From positions 62,001-126,000 of the forward strand of contig NZ_JABJVY010000012.1 of the NCBI RefSeq assembly GCF_040750475.1: a stretch of DNA of 64,000 nt. The letters are read 5' to 3'. Positions 61,428 to 64,000 of this stretch are shown one piece after another. The translations under genes were made by a program, and so were the position numbers. The stretch comes from Amorphus sp040750475 (GTDB lineage Bacteria > Pseudomonadota > Alphaproteobacteria > Rhizobiales > Amorphaceae). Position 1 is the stretch's first letter. Each line of letters starts with the position of its first letter. The notes beneath the pieces are model-generated. The model had not been told where the DNA came from. It did no database searches and worked only from the letters and a program-made list of their open reading frames with translations.

Positions 61428-62207
61428 TCAAACCGAAAGCGTTGCCACAACGGGAACATGGTCGGACGGCTTGTCCCGGCCGCGTACGTCGCGCTCGATG
61501 GTGACGGCTTCCAGGCGATCGGCCGCCTGGGGCGACAACAGCATGTGATCGATCCGGATTCCGTTGTCCTTCTGCCAGGCGCCGGCCTGATAGTCCCAGA
61601 ACGTATAGCACGCAGCGTCGGTGGTGGCGCGCACCGCGTCCGTATAGCCGAGCGCCTGTAGCCGGCGGTAGAAGGCGCGGCTTTCCGGTTGGAACAGCGC
61701 GTCGTTCACCCAGGCTTCCGGCCGCTTGGCGTCGATCGGGTCGGGAATGACGTTGTAGTCGCCGGCGAGCACCACCGGCTCTTCCAGGGCAAGCAGCTCC
61801 TCCGCCCGCCGGATCAGCCGGTCGGCCCAGGCAAGCTTGTAGGCGAACTTGTCGCTTTCGACCGGATTGCCGTTGGGAAGATAGATCGACGCCACCCGGA
61901 CGACGCCGGCATCGGTCGAGATCACGCCTTCCAGATAGCGCGCCTGTTCGTCATCCGGGGCACCGTCAAGGCCGCGCTTGGGATCCTCCAGCGGTCGCTT
62001 GGAGAGGATCGCAACGCCGTTGAAGCCCTTCTGACCGTGGGTGGCGACGTTGTAGCCCAGGCTTTCGAACGGATCGACGGGGAAGCCCTCGTCGACCGAC
62101 TTGATTTCCTGCAGGCAGACAACGTCCGGCTCCGCCTCGCGCAACCAGCCGAGCGTGGTGTCGAGACGGGCCTTGATGCCGTTGATGTTCCAGGTCGCGA
62201 TTTTCAC
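61428..62207 (-). CDS. xthA: Exodeoxyribonuclease III (XthA)
   Basis: AP endonuclease / 3'-5' exonuclease for base-excision repair, 259 residues. N-terminal MKIATWNINGIKARLDTTLGWL, catalytic Glu in CLQEIKSVDEGFP, VLAGDYNVIPDPIDA (Asp/Asn) and C-terminal RIDHMLLSPQAA and DKPSDHVPVVATL (Asp-His). Full length for the family. Confidence 0.94.
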   Translation of the reverse strand: MKIATWNINGIKARLDTTLGWLREAEPDVVCLQEIKSVDEGFPVDPFESLGYNVATHGQKGFNGVAILSKRPLEDPKRGLDGAPDDEQARYLEGVISTDAGVVRVASIYLPNGNPVESDKFAYKLAWADRLIRRAEELLALEEPVVLAGDYNVIPDPIDAKRPEAWVNDALFQPESRAFYRRLQALGYTDAVRATTDAACYTFWDYQAGAWQKDNGIRIDHMLLSPQAADRLEAVTIERDVRGRDKPSDHVPVVATLSV

Positions 62208-62333
62208 GGTGGGGCGCTGCCGGGTCTTCTCGATCGGAAATGGCTCAAACGATTGCCGCGTCGAATCGCGCCCACCGTCGCAAGGACAGTGTCGTCAGCC
62301 GATCGCTTGGCGCAAGAGGACCGGCGGGCCGGA

Positions 62334-62687
62334 TCAGAACAACGAGAAGCTGGTGCCGCAGCCGCAGGAGGAGGTGGCATTCGGATTGCGGATCTGGAAC
62401 GACTGGCCGATCAGATCGTCCACGAAGTCGATCTCCGAGCCGGAGAGATATTCCAGCGACATCGGATCGATCAGCACCGTCGCCCCGTCGCGGGCGATCA
62501 CGATGTCGTCGGCTTCCCGGTCCTGGACCAGGTCGAAGGTATATTGAAAGCCCGAACAGCCACCGCCGGAGACCCCGATGCGCAGCGCCGTTCCTGCCGG
62601 CTCATTGGTCAGGATCTTCGCCACACGCCGGATTGCCTTGTCGGTCACAACCACTCCGGGCGCCGTGTCCGCTTCCATGGCTTCCAT
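62334..62687 (-). CDS. erpA: Iron-sulfur carrier/insertion protein (ErpA/IscA type)
   Basis: A-type Fe-S carrier, 117 residues. The three conserved cysteines appear as SGGGCSGFQYTF and CGCGTSF near the C-terminus. The start is ATG 62687, or ATG 62678 nine bases in; the difference is three residues. It is divergent from dgt. Delivers clusters to apo-proteins in the family. Confidence 0.92.
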   Translation of the reverse strand: MEAMEADTAPGVVVTDKAIRRVAKILTNEPAGTALRIGVSGGGCSGFQYTFDLVQDREADDIVIARDGATVLIDPMSLEYLSGSEIDFVDDLIGQSFQIRNPNATSSCGCGTSFSLF

Positions 62688-62798
62688 GATCTCGATCTCC
62701 TGTTCGCACGCGTTGTCGGCTTGTCAGTCGACCCGCCTCATAGTTAAGAGGTCTCCGACCATCGTCAAACCCCGCAAGTGGTCACGAGAGAGGGCGCG

Positions 62799-64000
62799 GT
62801 GAGCGAAGACAGGGGCTTTGAACGGCCGCGCGCACCCTATGCCGCCGATCCTGAGCGCTCGCGCGGGCGGCGGATCGTCGAGCCGGGAAGCCGCACGCGT
62901 TCCGATTTTCAGCGCGATCGCGACCGGATCGTGCATTCTACCGCCTTTCGTCGGCTGATGCACAAGACCCAGGTGTTCGTCTCGCTCGAAGGCGATCACT
63001 ATCGCACTCGGCTCACCCATTCGCTCGAAGTTGCGCAGATCGCTCGCTCGATTTCCCGGGTGCTCGGCCTGGACGAGGATCTCGCCGAGTCGGTCGCGCT
63101 CGCCCACGATTTCGGCCACACGCCCTATGGGCACGAGGGCGAGGATGTCCTCGATCGCTGCATGGCCGGCTTCGACGGATTCGACCACAACGCCCAAAGC
63201 TACCGGATCGTGACCCGGCTGGAGCGGCGGTACGCGACCTATGACGGGCTGAACCTGACCTGGGAGACGCTGGAAGGACTGGTGAAGCACAACGGACCGC
63301 TGGCGAGCCGTGAGGGAATCGGGATCGGGCGCTATGCCGACCGTCCGCTGCCGCACGCTTTCGCCGCCGATCCGGACTTTTTGGGGCTGGAACCCTGGAC
63401 CCAGCCGGCGCTGGAAGCCCAGGTCGCCGCGATCGCCGACGACATCGCCTACGATGCCCACGATATCGACGATGGGCTCCGGGCCGGGCTGATCGAACTC
63501 GACGATCTGCGGGGGGTGCCCCTGATTGGCGATTTCCTGACGGAGATTGACACGCGCTATCCGGGGCTGGAGCGCGCCCGGGTCGTGCACGAAATCGGGC
63601 GCCGCGTGCTGACCCGGATGATCGAGGACGTGATCGACGAAAGTCGGCGCCGGATCCTGGCAAGCGGTGTGGCAAGTGTCGACGCGGTGCGCGGATGGCC
63701 GCAGCCGCTGGTCGCCTTTTCGGCGCCGATGGCGGAGGCGGAGCGGGCGGTGAAGGCGTTCCTGACGAAGCGGGTCTACCGCGCGCCGTCGGTTCTGGCC
63801 GTGCGCGAGCAGGCGGGCCAGATCGTGGAAGATCTGTTCACCGCGTTCGTGGAGCGTCCGGAGCGGATGCCGGAGGAGTGGCGCCGCGATCTCGATCCGG
63901 CCGACGCGCGTCGGCTGCGGCGACGGGTCTGCGACTACATCGCGGGCATGACCGATCGCTTTGCGCTCCAGGAACACCGGCGCTTGTTTGACGCAACCCC
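62799..64000 (+). CDS. dgt: dGTP triphosphohydrolase-like protein (Dgt), 3' end cut by window edge
   Basis: HD-domain deoxynucleoside triphosphate triphosphohydrolase. About 400 residues are visible and only the last few codons are missing, judging from the usual length. Metal ligands: RLTHSLEVAQIARSI and LAHDFGHTPYGHEGEDVL (HD), and the second Asp in ADDIAYDAHDIDDGL. The N-terminal RSRGRRIVEPGSRTRSDFQRDRDRI region is typical. The GTG at 62799 has GAGAGAGG six bases upstream. Divergent from erpA, an order I associate with Rhizobiales. Confidence 0.92.
   Translation, partial: MSEDRGFERPRAPYAADPERSRGRRIVEPGSRTRSDFQRDRDRIVHSTAFRRLMHKTQVFVSLEGDHYRTRLTHSLEVAQIARSISRVLGLDEDLAESVALAHDFGHTPYGHEGEDVLDRCMAGFDGFDHNAQSYRIVTRLERRYATYDGLNLTWETLEGLVKHNGPLASREGIGIGRYADRPLPHAFAADPDFLGLEPWTQPALEAQVAAIADDIAYDAHDIDDGLRAGLIELDDLRGVPLIGDFLTEIDTRYPGLERARVVHEIGRRVLTRMIEDVIDESRRRILASGVASVDAVRGWPQPLVAFSAPMAEAERAVKAFLTKRVYRAPSVLAVREQAGQIVEDLFTAFVERPERMPEEWRRDLDPADARRLRRRVCDYIAGMTDRFALQEHRRLFDAT

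Overview
The window is one contiguous stretch of a high-GC alphaproteobacterial chromosome. It most resembles Hyphomicrobiales (Rhizobiales). Pointers to this are a betICBA operon next to choXWV, an ExoR homologue, the tpiA / ppiD-trpD-trpC-moaC-moeA block, an aerobic cob gene set with cobW, cobN, cobG and cobE, and a copy of a dispersed repeat I recall as abundant in Rhizobiales genomes. No rRNA, tRNA, CRISPR, insertion sequence or phage gene was seen. Both edges cut genes: betA on the left and dgt on the right.

Layout. (1) 1-8045: osmoprotectant module. betI-betC-betB-betA runs leftward (choline-O-sulfate to choline to betaine aldehyde to glycine betaine). Divergent to it is a choline ABC importer, choX-choW-choV. 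A 20-bp inverted repeat overlaps the betI promoter. (2) 8489-18744: a catabolic island. It has a DctPQM TRAP importer, an IclR regulator, a HyuA/HyuB (hydantoinase / oxoprolinase / lactamase family) pair, and two class-III aminotransferases in a tightly overlapping operon. (3) 18784-24641, leftward: LysR regulator, TAXI solute-binding protein, fused TRAP permease, and a sulfatase/phosphonate-monoesterase-type hydrolase translationally coupled to the permease. (4) 24742-44148: nearly the whole aerobic corrin pathway (cobB, cobA, cbiD, cobM, cobE, cobL, cobK, cobJ, cobI, cobH, cobG, cobN, cobW, a DUF1636 gene, cobO, cobQ, cobD, cobC). A cobalamin riboswitch precedes the DUF1636-cobW-cobN block. 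cbiD stands where cobF would be expected. (5) 44185-48097: a second cobalamin riboswitch followed by a five-gene ECF-type cobalt importer (DUF4198 protein, CbiM, CbiL, CbiQ, CbiO). (6) 48146-64000: housekeeping genes: moeA, moaC, trpC, trpD, ppiD, tpiA, an alpha/beta hydrolase, a DUF2569 protein, a 2-hydroxyacid dehydrogenase, parE, exoR, a GFA-family protein, xth, erpA and dgt.

How it fits together. Regions 1 to 3 are transporter-plus-catabolism modules, each with its own regulator at the locus. In all three, a small hairpin sits between the solute-binding-protein gene and the permease gene, as if binding protein is made in excess over membrane subunits. Regions 4 and 5 form one cobalamin programme: cobalt is imported by the ECF system, inserted by CobN (with CobS and CobT, not in this window), and both arms carry B12-sensing leaders. 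Two features stand out structurally: a palindromic repeat inserted in frame inside cobN, and divergent cobK/cobL start codons that share the same CATG.
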